From contig JAGFXS010000015.1 in assembly GCA_017861415.1 (NCBI GenBank), positions 1 through 21,386 on the forward strand: a DNA stretch of 21,386 nucleotides, in the 5' to 3' direction. The translations under genes and the position numbers were made by a program. This stretch comes from Bacillota bacterium. GTDB taxonomy: Bacteria; Bacillota; Clostridia; Oscillospirales; Oscillospiraceae. Positions 13,358 to 21,320 of the stretch are shown one piece after another. The notes beneath the pieces were generated by a model, which saw only the letters and a program-made list of their open reading frames with translations, was not told where the DNA came from and searched no databases. How positions within the stretch are numbered: the first letter of the stretch is position 1; every line of letters starts with the position of its first letter.

Positions 13358-14965
13358 TTACACCGCTTCCGCGGTGATTGAATCTGCAGCTCTGGGAATC
13401 AGCAGCAGCTGTCCCGGGTAAATTTCCATTGAGTTCAGCGCATTGGCTTCTGCAATCTCCGTCTCTGTGGTTCCGTAGGCTTTGGCAAGCTCCCAGAGGC
13501 TCTCTCCCGGCCTCACCGCTCGAATAGTCACTGAGGAAGAAGGCTTTGTGATATCCCGGGTGCGATTTTCTAGGGTTACCCCCTCCACCGCCATGAGATC
13601 CGATGTCTCCATTGCAGTCCAGGCATACTCTAGGGTAAAGGACACTTCCAATCCCGTGCCAACCGGCGTGGCATTTCCCTCCCGGCTGACCCAGAATTCA
13701 CACTGATACAGCCAGTGATTTGCTGCGGGCACCTCGTGAGGGACAATCAGCCTGCGGTGGAGACTTCCCATGTTGCCCTGCTGGCTGAGATAGAGGATAA
13801 ATACCTCTACTTCGGCAGACAGGGTCAAAACGTTACTCCCCTTTTCCGCCGTTAACTGGCCCGGCCTCACCTGTACATCCATCACTGTTTCAACCGGTTC
13901 TCTGGTCTCCAGCACCTCCCGCACGGTTTCGGGAGCTACGCCACGATCCATTTTCCGCTGAATGGGATACGCCCGTCGAATAGGCATTGCTTGATAGCTC
14001 GTACTGTAGAGATCCGTCAAAACGGTACGCGTTTCGGTCTTCCGCAAAACCGCTTGTGCCAAAAGCTCCAGTTCCACGGTAAAGTTCCGACCGTCTTCTC
14101 CTGCCGGCTTGCATGCCATGTCTGTGTAGATGACCCGCACCTCCGGAATGGAATCCTCCCCCGCTTCGCCACAGTCGGTGATCTGTGAGAAGGGCAGATT
14201 AAAATCAGCGGTGTGTAAGGCCTCGTCATCGCCACGATAGAGGATGGCCACCTTCGCGTCTCCTTTGAAAACCAGCTTGTTCCCTATGACCTTAGCCTCA
14301 TTGCAGCTGCACTCCGCTCTGCTTCGCAAAAGCTCCACACAGGGGGGCCGTCCCGCCGGAAGGGCTAAAGTATCCGAATAGTGGAAGATTTTTTCTGTGG
14401 CGGCCACCGCCACATGGGACCGGTATTCCGCCATCTTTTGCATGATGCAGTATTTATCTCCCTTTTCCACTGCGGTGCACAATTCAATACTCTTTGGCGT
14501 AAAGCAGGTCAAACTGATGATAAAGTTGACCTTGACCAAAATTTTGCGGGGATTCAGTACATGGACATCCACCGTCTGGATGCGCGGAAATGCCATGAGC
14601 TGTGAGCGCCTAGTGATTGCGGAAGATTCCGTGGAGCAGGCAAAGGGAAGCACCGCTTCCATGCTGCGCATGCCGCCCCCCTTTTCCGGGAGGTAGAGCA
14701 CACACACTTTGATCAGTCCGGAGAACTCCCCCCTGCCTTCCGTGGCCTCTTTACGTTGGAGAAAGATCTTTCCCTCCCCGTCCAGAATTTGCAGGATATC
14801 CGGGCAGGCATCCGGCACGATCATCTCCGCCGTCTCCTCCTGATTGACAACCGTGTGGTGCACAGTATCCCAGCAGCTTATGTAATCTTGCCGGAGTTCA
14901 GGAAACTTCAAAATAACATGATTTTGGCATTCATTCCTGCTTCCCCTGCCCTTGGCGTTACCCAT
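13358..14965 (-). CDS. sipL: SipL-like SpoIVA-interacting protein: SPOCS/DUF3794 repeats plus LysM
   Basis: SipL of Clostridioides difficile binds SpoIVA through its LysM domain and is needed to attach the coat to the forespore. This 535-residue protein has the same plan. SPOCS/DUF3794 repeats are at roughly 40-150, 195-310 and 355-460, each showing the EETAEMIVPDACPDI- or VFILYLSQQG-type strands. A C-terminal LysM lies at about 481-524 (VRPGESLWELAKAYGTTETE then LNSMEIYPGQLLLIP). No signal peptide or membrane helix is seen, as expected for a mother-cell cytosolic protein. spoVM ends 48 bases upstream, so the two are probably co-transcribed. The ATG at 14965 has no good ribosome-binding site; the family-like part starts near LKFPELRQ, so the exact start is uncertain. 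Confidence 0.9.
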   Translation of the reverse strand: MGNAKGRGSRNECQNHVILKFPELRQDYISCWDTVHHTVVNQEETAEMIVPDACPDILQILDGEGKIFLQRKEATEGRGEFSGLIKVCVLYLPEKGGGMRSMEAVLPFACSTESSAITRRSQLMAFPRIQTVDVHVLNPRKILVKVNFIISLTCFTPKSIELCTAVEKGDKYCIMQKMAEYRSHVAVAATEKIFHYSDTLALPAGRPPCVELLRSRAECSCNEAKVIGNKLVFKGDAKVAILYRGDDEALHTADFNLPFSQITDCGEAGEDSIPEVRVIYTDMACKPAGEDGRNFTVELELLAQAVLRKTETRTVLTDLYSTSYQAMPIRRAYPIQRKMDRGVAPETVREVLETREPVETVMDVQVRPGQLTAEKGSNVLTLSAEVEVFILYLSQQGNMGSLHRRLIVPHEVPAANHWLYQCEFWVSREGNATPVGTGLEVSFTLEYAWTAMETSDLMAVEGVTLENRTRDITKPSSSVTIRAVRPGESLWELAKAYGTTETEIAEANALNSMEIYPGQLLLIPRAADSITAEAV

Positions 14966-15013
14966 GTGCCCATACGACAGCTTCTCTTCTGATACTATTT
15001 AAGTTTAATAGCA

Positions 15014-15082
15014 CTATAGCCGAAACAACCGTCTGAGCAGGCCGGATATCATCTTTGGAGACTTCACTACGACAATTTTCAT
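15014..15082 (-). CDS. spoVM: SpoVM, 22-residue amphipathic spore-morphogenesis peptide
   Basis: A very small gene. ATG at 15082 with perfect AGGAGG (15090-15095) 7 bases upstream; stop TAG at 15014. The peptide begins MKIVVVKSPKMISGLLRR and is 22 residues long (26 in B. subtilis, MKFYTIKLPKFLGGIVRAML...). Shared positions are Met1, Lys2, Lys7, Pro9, Lys10, Gly14 and Arg17, with the same pattern of hydrophobic residues along an amphipathic helix. Pro9 is required in Bacillus for recognising membrane curvature. SpoVM places SpoIVA on the outer forespore membrane. Location agrees: in B. subtilis spoVM also lies downstream of prpC-prkC-rsgA (cpgA), after rpe and thiN, which are absent here. sipL follows 48 bases downstream. 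Confidence 0.9.
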   Translation of the reverse strand: MKIVVVKSPKMISGLLRRLFRL

Positions 15083-15097
15083 CTTGGCACCTCCTAT

Positions 15098-15166
15098 AAA
15101 AAAACACTCGCCTCGTTTTGCCTTACCGGTTCTTCTGAACCAGTATACACAAAACGAGGCGAGTGT
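15098..15166 (-). terminator. Strong intrinsic terminator ending the rsgA operon, abutting the spoVM ribosome-binding site
   Basis: 17-bp perfect arms (15104-15120 and 15150-15166; core ACACTCGCCTCGTTTTG) enclose a smaller GGTTC/GAACC hairpin. On the minus strand they are followed by seven T (15098-15104). It lies 14 bases after the rsgA stop. Only two bases separate the T tract from the AGGAGG of spoVM, so a spoVM transcript must either read through it or start inside it. Confidence 0.85.
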
Positions 15167-15180
15167 GTGCCGCTTTTCCC

Positions 15181-16071
15181 TTATTTCCAAGATTTTTGCT
15201 CTTTCGCCTGCAGGTACAGACGCACATAGCTCTCATGCCGGGATTCGTGGATCTGCCCCGCCTTCACAGCCGCCAGGACGGCGCAACCCTGCTCCTTAAC
15301 ATGGGAGCAGCCCACAAAGCGGCACTCTCCCAGATAGGGAGCAAAGTCTCGAAAGGTATCCTCCAGGTCCTCCGGCTGGCAAAGGGCCATCTTTTCTGCA
15401 TCGAAGGCGGAATAGCCAGGGGTATCCGCGATATAGCCACCTCCGGGCAGGGTAAACAGTTCGATGTGACGGGTGGTGTGCCGCCCCCGGCCCAACTTTT
15501 CACTCACCTCTCCCACCAAAATGGAGAAAGTGGGGTTTAAAGCATTGAGCAGGCTGGACTTTCCCACACCAGAGTTACCCGTCAGCGCAGAAATTTTCCC
15601 CGCCAGAATTTCTTCCAGCGCATCCAGGCCCTCGCCGGTTTCAGCGCTGACCTTTAGGGTGATAAATCCCGCCGACTTGTACAGCTCGTAGAGCTTTTGC
15701 GGCTGCTCAAGATCCCACTTGTTGATGCAGATCACAGGCTCGCAGCCCCGCCCTTCCGCAATGGAAATTACCCTATCTATGAGAAAGGGTACGGTCACGG
15801 GGATAGCCCCAGAGGCCACCATCACCATCTGATCAATATTAGAAACCGCCGGGCGCTGGAATTCATTGCGCCGGGGCAGAATTTCCTCTAACCTGCCGCT
15901 GCCGTCAGGCTGCTCTGACAGCCAAACCCGATCTCCTACCAATGGCACAGTCTTTTCATAGCGGAACTTGCCCTTGGCCCGGCAGGTTATAATCCGGCCG
16001 CCGACATCAACATAGTAAAATCCGCTGAGCGCCTTGACAATGGTGCCGTTTAATCGCATCTCTTCCATCAT
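15181..16071 (-). CDS. rsgA: Ribosome small subunit-dependent GTPase A (RsgA/CpgA/YloQ)
   Basis: Circularly permuted GTPase that helps late assembly of the 30S subunit. The 296-residue protein has an N-terminal OB fold (about 1-70), then G-motifs in permuted order: NKWD (G4), GNSGVGKSSLLNAL (G1), the switch region GRGRHTTRH, and DTPG (G3). The C-terminal zinc site follows, with the Cys-x5-Cys-x-His-x5-Cys pattern in CRFVGCSHVKEQGC. The ATG overlaps the prkC stop by 4 bases (ATGA), so it is translationally coupled; Met2 or Met5 could also serve. Last gene of the rsmB-rlmN-prpC-prkC-rsgA operon, closed by a strong terminator. Confidence 0.97.
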   Translation of the reverse strand: MMEEMRLNGTIVKALSGFYYVDVGGRIITCRAKGKFRYEKTVPLVGDRVWLSEQPDGSGRLEEILPRRNEFQRPAVSNIDQMVMVASGAIPVTVPFLIDRVISIAEGRGCEPVICINKWDLEQPQKLYELYKSAGFITLKVSAETGEGLDALEEILAGKISALTGNSGVGKSSLLNALNPTFSILVGEVSEKLGRGRHTTRHIELFTLPGGGYIADTPGYSAFDAEKMALCQPEDLEDTFRDFAPYLGECRFVGCSHVKEQGCAVLAAVKAGQIHESRHESYVRLYLQAKEQKSWK

Positions 16072-18104
16072 CCGAAATCTACACTATACTGGGTCTGCAA
16101 CACACCGTCAAAGAAAATAGCTACCTCCTGGGTGCCGCTTCCAGGAATGCTGGGGCTGATTTCACTGTTGATGGCGGTATTCACCGAGCTTTCATAGCGC
16201 ACCACGCCGTCTACAGTTACCTTTACCAGAACGGTCTCACGGTCTGTCGGTAAGGTAATTGGGATATTCTTTGTCTTCACATCCCCCGGGTCATTGGGGT
16301 CCGTGATAGGAGGTGTCTGGGGACCGGTGCTCACCTGAATGGTGACCGACGTTCCCTTGGCAATCTCCGAGTTTGCAGGAATGCTTTGGTAGATTACTTC
16401 ACCGGCCGGCCGATCACTGGCGACCTGTTCCACCTTGCAGACTAGGCCTAAATCCTCTACGATGATTTTCTTGGCCTCGGCCTCCTTCAGGCCCTTTACC
16501 GACAGCATTGTGACCTTCTGCACTTCTGGACCCATGCTGATGACCAGCTTAATTTTGGTGCCGGACACCAAAGGTTCGTTGGCCATAGGGAGGGAGGACA
16601 CCACATTCCCTTTGGTAATCTCGTCATCGTAGGCGTACTCGGGGGGATCCAGTTCCAGATCCATATCACGGAGCAGGGTGAACACCTCCTGATAGGGCTG
16701 GTTTACTACATCCGGCATAATAACATAATCCCGGCCGCTACTCACGGTAACTGTAATCAGAATTTTCTCATCGTTCCACTTTACATGGCTGGCACCTTTT
16801 GGGTCCTGGGCCATAATTTGACCTTCGGGATAGTCCTCGCTAGGTTCACGATTCTCAGCTTCCTGAATCTCGAACCAACCGAGCTGCTCTTCATTGAGGG
16901 ATTCATTCGCCTCTTGAATGGTCATTCCCAGAAGATTCGGCACCTCTATGCTTTCTTTTCCAATAAAGAGATCACTCAGGAAAAAGACCCACAGAAATAC
17001 TAGCACACCAATAACAAATACCGAAATCACTGAAATGACCGGAATCAGGGCTCGCTTCGAATTAGTCCGCATACGTCCGGCGGGCATCAGATTATAGTCA
17101 TCATCCTCATATCCATCCTCATCAAAGGACTGCGTCCTCAATCTTGGCTTTGCAGCCGGTGCGGCAGCCATCTTTCTCCGATTGTTTACACTGTTGGTGT
17201 CGATCACCTGAGTGGGTTCATCTGCCACAGGCACTACCAGATCCTTCTGATGGTCGTAGTCGAAGACGACACTGGGATTCTTCCGAAATTCCTCCAGGTC
17301 ACGGATCATCTCGTCGGCATTTTTATAACGCCTCTCCACTTTGGATGCCATTGCCTTGAGGGTGATCGCCTCCAGCGCTTCGGGAATGGCGGGATTCAAC
17401 TCCCGGGGCGACAGCGGGATCGAATTGATGTGCTGGATGGCAACAGACACCGGCGAATCCCCTTCAAAGGGCAGTCTCCCGGTAAGCATTTCATAAAGCA
17501 CCACCCCCGCGGAATAGATATCTGCCCGCTCGTCAATGCGGCTACCGCGGGCCTGCTCAGGGGAAATATAGTGGACAGAGCCCAGCGCTTCCTGGGTCAG
17601 GGTGTTTTGGGCCGCAGACATTACCCGGGCAATGCCGAAGTCGGCCACCCGGACACTGCCGTCCCGCAGCACCATGATATTCTGGGGCTTGATATCTCGG
17701 TGAATTATCCCGCGACTGTGAGCGTGACCGAGCGCACGCATGATTTGCGTAATATAGTGGAGAGCCTCCCGCCAGCTTAAGGGTTGCCCTTTCTTTTTCA
17801 TATACTGCTTGAGGGTAATCCCGTCAATCAACTCCATGACAATATAATCCAAGCCCTCGTCCCGGTTGACATCGTAGACAGAGACAATGTTGGGATGGGA
17901 CAGCATGGCAACCGCCTGCGCCTCATCGTGGAATCGACGCCGGAATTCCTCTCCAGAGGCCAGATCACGGCGCAGAATCTTCACCGCAACAAAACGATGC
18001 AGTCTGTGACAATAGGCCTTGTAGACCACAGCCATGCCACCGACTCCAATGGTATCCAACAATTCGTAGCGATTGTCGAGCAATTTACCGATGTATTTCT
18101 CCAT
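16068..18104 (-). CDS. prkC: PASTA-domain Ser/Thr protein kinase (PrkC/Stk1/PknB)
   Basis: Membrane Ser/Thr kinase that senses peptidoglycan fragments or lipid II and, in Bacillus, triggers spore germination; its targets include translation and cell-wall proteins. In the 678 residues the kinase domain occupies about 10-275, with the glycine loop GVGGMAVVYKA (20-30), Lys42, HRDIKPQN (135-142) and DFG (155-157). A juxtamembrane basic/acidic linker reaches about 350 and a single transmembrane helix spans about 352-377. Three extracellular PASTA repeats follow (about 385-456, 458-526, 527-596). A further 80-residue beta-rich tail follows a Pro/Asp linker. The start has GGGGGT 7 bases upstream. 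prpC ends 12 bases before it and rsgA overlaps its stop, so kinase and phosphatase are co-expressed. Confidence 0.97.
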   Translation of the reverse strand: MEKYIGKLLDNRYELLDTIGVGGMAVVYKAYCHRLHRFVAVKILRRDLASGEEFRRRFHDEAQAVAMLSHPNIVSVYDVNRDEGLDYIVMELIDGITLKQYMKKKGQPLSWREALHYITQIMRALGHAHSRGIIHRDIKPQNIMVLRDGSVRVADFGIARVMSAAQNTLTQEALGSVHYISPEQARGSRIDERADIYSAGVVLYEMLTGRLPFEGDSPVSVAIQHINSIPLSPRELNPAIPEALEAITLKAMASKVERRYKNADEMIRDLEEFRKNPSVVFDYDHQKDLVVPVADEPTQVIDTNSVNNRRKMAAAPAAKPRLRTQSFDEDGYEDDDYNLMPAGRMRTNSKRALIPVISVISVFVIGVLVFLWVFFLSDLFIGKESIEVPNLLGMTIQEANESLNEEQLGWFEIQEAENREPSEDYPEGQIMAQDPKGASHVKWNDEKILITVTVSSGRDYVIMPDVVNQPYQEVFTLLRDMDLELDPPEYAYDDEITKGNVVSSLPMANEPLVSGTKIKLVISMGPEVQKVTMLSVKGLKEAEAKKIIVEDLGLVCKVEQVASDRPAGEVIYQSIPANSEIAKGTSVTIQVSTGPQTPPITDPNDPGDVKTKNIPITLPTDRETVLVKVTVDGVVRYESSVNTAINSEISPSIPGSGTQEVAIFFDGVLQTQYSVDFG

Positions 18105-18116
18105 GGTAAATACCCC

Positions 18117-18869
18117 CTATTCCTTCTCTTCCGGCGCTTCCAGACGAAAGGCCAGTATGGTAACGTTGTCAGATGCCTCTCGGGCCAGGGCAATATCCAG
18201 TAGTTTTGTGCAGGCAGCTTCCGGATCTCTTTCTCCAATGACGGCCTGATGGATTTCATCATCCCGCATTTCATTGATTAATCCGTCGGAACAAAGAAGA
18301 AGCCAGTCGCCGATCTTCAGGGTAGTTTCATACACATCGGATTCCACTGTCCGGCTGGTACCGAGAGCTCTTGTAATGAGGTTCTTCTGCGGATGCACCC
18401 TCGCCTGTTCAGGGGTAATGCTCCCTCGGGCCACTAGGGCCTCGACAATGGAGTGATCTCGAGTTACCCGGTTAATCCCCTGTTCATTGATATGATAAGC
18501 CCGGCTGTCTCCCACATTAATGACGGTAGCCACTTCCTTTTCCAGAAACGCCCCCACCAAAGTGGTACCCATGCCCTGACAATCTCGGTCTGTCATGGCG
18601 CAGTGGTGAATCACATGATTACCCTTTTCCACCGCTTCACGAAGGAGTTCACCCCATTTTTCGGGTTCGCTCTCTTTGGCCTTTTGGGTCATATACTCCC
18701 GAAATACTTCTATGCCGATGCGGCTGGCAATATCCCCTGCTTTTGCTCCGCCCATGCCGTCACAGACAACGCCCCAAGCCCGATCCTGTCCATTTCCTTC
18801 ATAAGCACAACAGTCCTGATTCTGGCTGCGGAGTACACCTCTGTCCGTGATTCCGAAAACGGAAATCAT
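18117..18869 (-). CDS. prpC: PP2C-family protein phosphatase, Stp1/PrpC type
   Basis: Metal-dependent Ser/Thr phosphatase that reverses phosphorylation by the adjacent PASTA kinase. Length 250 is typical. Conserved PPM motifs are present: TDRGVLRSQNQD with Asp19, VCDGMGG with Asp37/Gly38, GMGTTLV, INVGDSRAY, TRDHS, LCSDGL and SDNVT near the end. These supply the Mn/Mg ligands. It is cytosolic, with no membrane segment. Its ATG overlaps the rlmN stop by 4 bases (ATGA), and prkC starts 12 bases after its own stop. Confidence 0.97.
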   Translation of the reverse strand: MISVFGITDRGVLRSQNQDCCAYEGNGQDRAWGVVCDGMGGAKAGDIASRIGIEVFREYMTQKAKESEPEKWGELLREAVEKGNHVIHHCAMTDRDCQGMGTTLVGAFLEKEVATVINVGDSRAYHINEQGINRVTRDHSIVEALVARGSITPEQARVHPQKNLITRALGTSRTVESDVYETTLKIGDWLLLCSDGLINEMRDDEIHQAVIGERDPEAACTKLLDIALAREASDNVTILAFRLEAPEEKE

Positions 18870-19930
18870 ATGGCATCACATTCCCTTCTATCTTGCCCGG
18901 CAGCTACGCCGTCTTTTGCCATAGCCTTCCTCCGCAGTTGACCGCAGGAGGCGTCTATATCACTGCCCAAGCGCCGACGTACCGTCACTGCCACACCTTG
19001 TTTTTCCAGCCTTTTCTGGAAGGCTGCAACCCGCCGACTGGGCGCAAAGCTGCTCTCATCCACATGATTTAGCGGGATAAGGTTCACATGTCCTGGCGCA
19101 CCCCGTAGCAGTTTTGCTAAAAGATCCGCTTGCTCGGCTGTGTCATTGACCCCGTCTATCATTGCATACTCATAGGAAATTCTCCGGCCTGTTTTCTGGA
19201 AATAGCGCCGGCAGGCAGCCATCAAGGCCTCCACATTGTCCGCCCGATTGATAGGCATCAGCTTGCTTCTGGTCTCGTCGTCAGGAGCGTGGAGGGAGAT
19301 GGAAAGTGTCAGCTGCAGCTGTTCCTCCGCCAGACGATCAATCCCGGTCACCAGACCGCAGGTGGAGAGGGAGATATGGCGCATGCCAATATCCATCCCC
19401 TCGGGGTGGTTGACAAGCTTCAAGAACTTCATTACGTTGTCGTAGTTATCCAAAGGCTCCCCAATACCCATAAGGACAATATTGGAGATAGGCTCTCCAG
19501 AATCTATCTGGGTAAAAAGGACTTGATCCAGCATTTCTCCAGGGGTGAGATCCCGCACTTTGCCCCCTAGGGCAGACGCGCAAAATGTACAGCCCATCCG
19601 GCAACCTACCTGGGAGGAGATGCACACAGAATTCCCGTGTCGATATTTCATGAGAACGGTTTCAATACAGTGTCCGTCCGCCAGCCGCCAAAGGTACTTC
19701 ATAGTGCCGTCCTGCTGGGATACTTGCTTTCTCACCACCTGGGGAGCGCTGATAAAGACCTTCTCCTGCAAGGCCTCTCGTAGGGCCTTTGGCAAATCCG
19801 TCATTTCGTCCAGAGAGGTTACCCCGCGATGAAGCCATTGAAAAATCTGCTTTCCCCGGAAGGCTGGCTGGCCAAGCTCCTGTATGAACTGTGTTAACTC
19901 TTCCCGGCTCAGTGATTTGATATCCGTCAT
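18866..19930 (-). CDS. rlmN: Dual-specificity RlmN, 23S rRNA A2503 / tRNA A37 C2-methyltransferase
   Basis: Radical-SAM enzyme that methylates C2 of A2503 in 23S rRNA and of A37 in some tRNAs. In 354 residues the iron-sulfur cluster motif CRMGCTFC is at 110-117. The GEPLDN segment binds SAM and MRHISLSTCGLV is typical. The methyl-carrying cysteine is Cys329 in DIDASCGQL. The second catalytic cysteine would be in the segment just after the cluster or in CIETV (Cys88 region) as aligned in the family; I did not align it. Overlaps rsmB and prpC by 4 bases at each end, showing a tightly coupled operon. A methyltransferase of the Cfr resistance type is unlikely given the RlmN-type N-terminus and operon. 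Confidence 0.97.
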   Translation of the reverse strand: MTDIKSLSREELTQFIQELGQPAFRGKQIFQWLHRGVTSLDEMTDLPKALREALQEKVFISAPQVVRKQVSQQDGTMKYLWRLADGHCIETVLMKYRHGNSVCISSQVGCRMGCTFCASALGGKVRDLTPGEMLDQVLFTQIDSGEPISNIVLMGIGEPLDNYDNVMKFLKLVNHPEGMDIGMRHISLSTCGLVTGIDRLAEEQLQLTLSISLHAPDDETRSKLMPINRADNVEALMAACRRYFQKTGRRISYEYAMIDGVNDTAEQADLLAKLLRGAPGHVNLIPLNHVDESSFAPSRRVAAFQKRLEKQGVAVTVRRRLGSDIDASCGQLRRKAMAKDGVAAGQDRRECDAI

Positions 19931-21255
19931 AGTCCCTTCCTCAGCTTTGCGATAAAGAATCCGTCGGTTCCCAGCTTGTGAGGCCAGAGGGTGATCTGCC
20001 CCTCCGGCACGGAGCCAACAGGGCCGGGGAGCGCAAAGCCCTCCAGGCTAAATCGGGTGTTTGCCTCCAGAAAGGCCCCGATCACATCTTCGTTTTCCTC
20101 CCGGCGCAGAGTACAGGTTGCATAAAGCAACGTACCGCCGGGCTTTACATATTGAGCCACATTCTTCAAAATGTTCCCCTGCAAAGCAGACAGGCCATCC
20201 ATCAGACTTTTATCTTTGTAACGGATTTCTGGCTTCTTGCGGATAACCCCTAAACCAGAGCAGGGAACATCCGCCAGCACTAGGTCAAAGGCTTCCACAA
20301 ATTCGGGATTCGGACTCGCCGCATCCTGTACCATGGCCTGAATGCAGGAGCAGCCCATGCGCTCGGCTCCCGCCTCAATCAGCTTCTTTTTATGGGGATA
20401 CACATCACATGAGAGTATCCTCCCGCGATTTTCCATCTCCATGGCACAGGAGAAGGATTTGCCCCCCGGCGCGGCGCAAGCGTCCAACACCAGATCGCCG
20501 GGCTGCGGCCCTGCCGCCATCACCGCCAGACGCGCCGCCGGATCCTGTACATAGAACAACCCTGCCTGAAAGGCACCCAGCTGCTCTATACTGCCGGTTT
20601 CGGTGAGAATCAGACAATCTTGGAGCCAAGGGTGAGGTTCTACACCTACGCCTTCCTCCCCGAGAGCTTTTGTCAGCTCCACAGCTGTTGTCCGAAATGT
20701 GTTTACCTGCACGGTCGTATCCGCCTCCCGATTATGGAAGGCCAGAAGCGGCTCCAATTCCTCCTGGGGTAACCGGCGAGAAAACTCCTCCACCAGCCAT
20801 AGGGGATGGCTGTATCGAAGCGCGCAATAGGCCAGAGAGTCTTGCTCTCCTAGCGGTGGCATGTTGTCCAGGCTCCGGATGACACTCCGAAGAATGCCGT
20901 TTACCATTCCAGGTGCCCGAGGATTTTTGCAAAACTTTTTGGTAAGGGCCACCGCCTCATTCACCGCCGCACTCTGGGGTATTTTATTGAGCAACAGCAG
21001 TTGATACAGGGCAAGGCGCAAATTGTCCCGCACCTTGCTCTCCATCTTTGCAACCTTCATGGTTGAAAAACGGCCGATATAATAATCTAGCAGGAGTTTG
21101 TTCTGGAGAACGCCAAAGGTCAGGCGTGTAGCCAGCGCCGCATCCCGCCGATTAATCGCGGCCCTTGCCAAGGTCTTCTTTAAATAGCTGTTAGCCCAGG
21201 CATCCTGCCGCTCTACGGCCCCTAGGGTTAAAAGTGCTGCTTCTCTGGCTGTCAT
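19927..21255 (-). CDS. rsmB: 16S rRNA cytosine-967 C5-methyltransferase
   Basis: RsmB (Sun/Fmu) makes m5C967 in 16S rRNA using SAM. The 442-residue protein has an N-terminal NusB-like RNA-binding domain (about 1-130) and a C-terminal Rossmann methyltransferase domain. SAM loop DACAAPGGKS is at 258-267, and the two catalytic cysteines are in DVPCSGLG (Cys332) and YATCTLRREENE (Cys381). The start ATG at 21255 has AGGAGG 8 bases upstream; a GTG at 21264 overlaps that site and cannot use it. First complete gene of the operon; fmt ends 65 bases upstream, as in other Bacillota. Confidence 0.96.
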   Translation of the reverse strand: MTAREAALLTLGAVERQDAWANSYLKKTLARAAINRRDAALATRLTFGVLQNKLLLDYYIGRFSTMKVAKMESKVRDNLRLALYQLLLLNKIPQSAAVNEAVALTKKFCKNPRAPGMVNGILRSVIRSLDNMPPLGEQDSLAYCALRYSHPLWLVEEFSRRLPQEELEPLLAFHNREADTTVQVNTFRTTAVELTKALGEEGVGVEPHPWLQDCLILTETGSIEQLGAFQAGLFYVQDPAARLAVMAAGPQPGDLVLDACAAPGGKSFSCAMEMENRGRILSCDVYPHKKKLIEAGAERMGCSCIQAMVQDAASPNPEFVEAFDLVLADVPCSGLGVIRKKPEIRYKDKSLMDGLSALQGNILKNVAQYVKPGGTLLYATCTLRREENEDVIGAFLEANTRFSLEGFALPGPVGSVPEGQITLWPHKLGTDGFFIAKLRKGL

Positions 21256-21320
21256 CCTGCTCACCTCCTGCTTTCTGGTATGCGATGGTCAAAGCCGGTT
21301 CCTGCCCGACTGGCATCTTA

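Noticed and set aside
15155..15170. CACACACT, a sigma-E-like -10 upstream of spoVM on the minus strand
   Set aside because: It is close to CATACAmT, but the sequence 14-15 bases upstream has nothing like ATATT, and the rsgA terminator would lie between it and spoVM.
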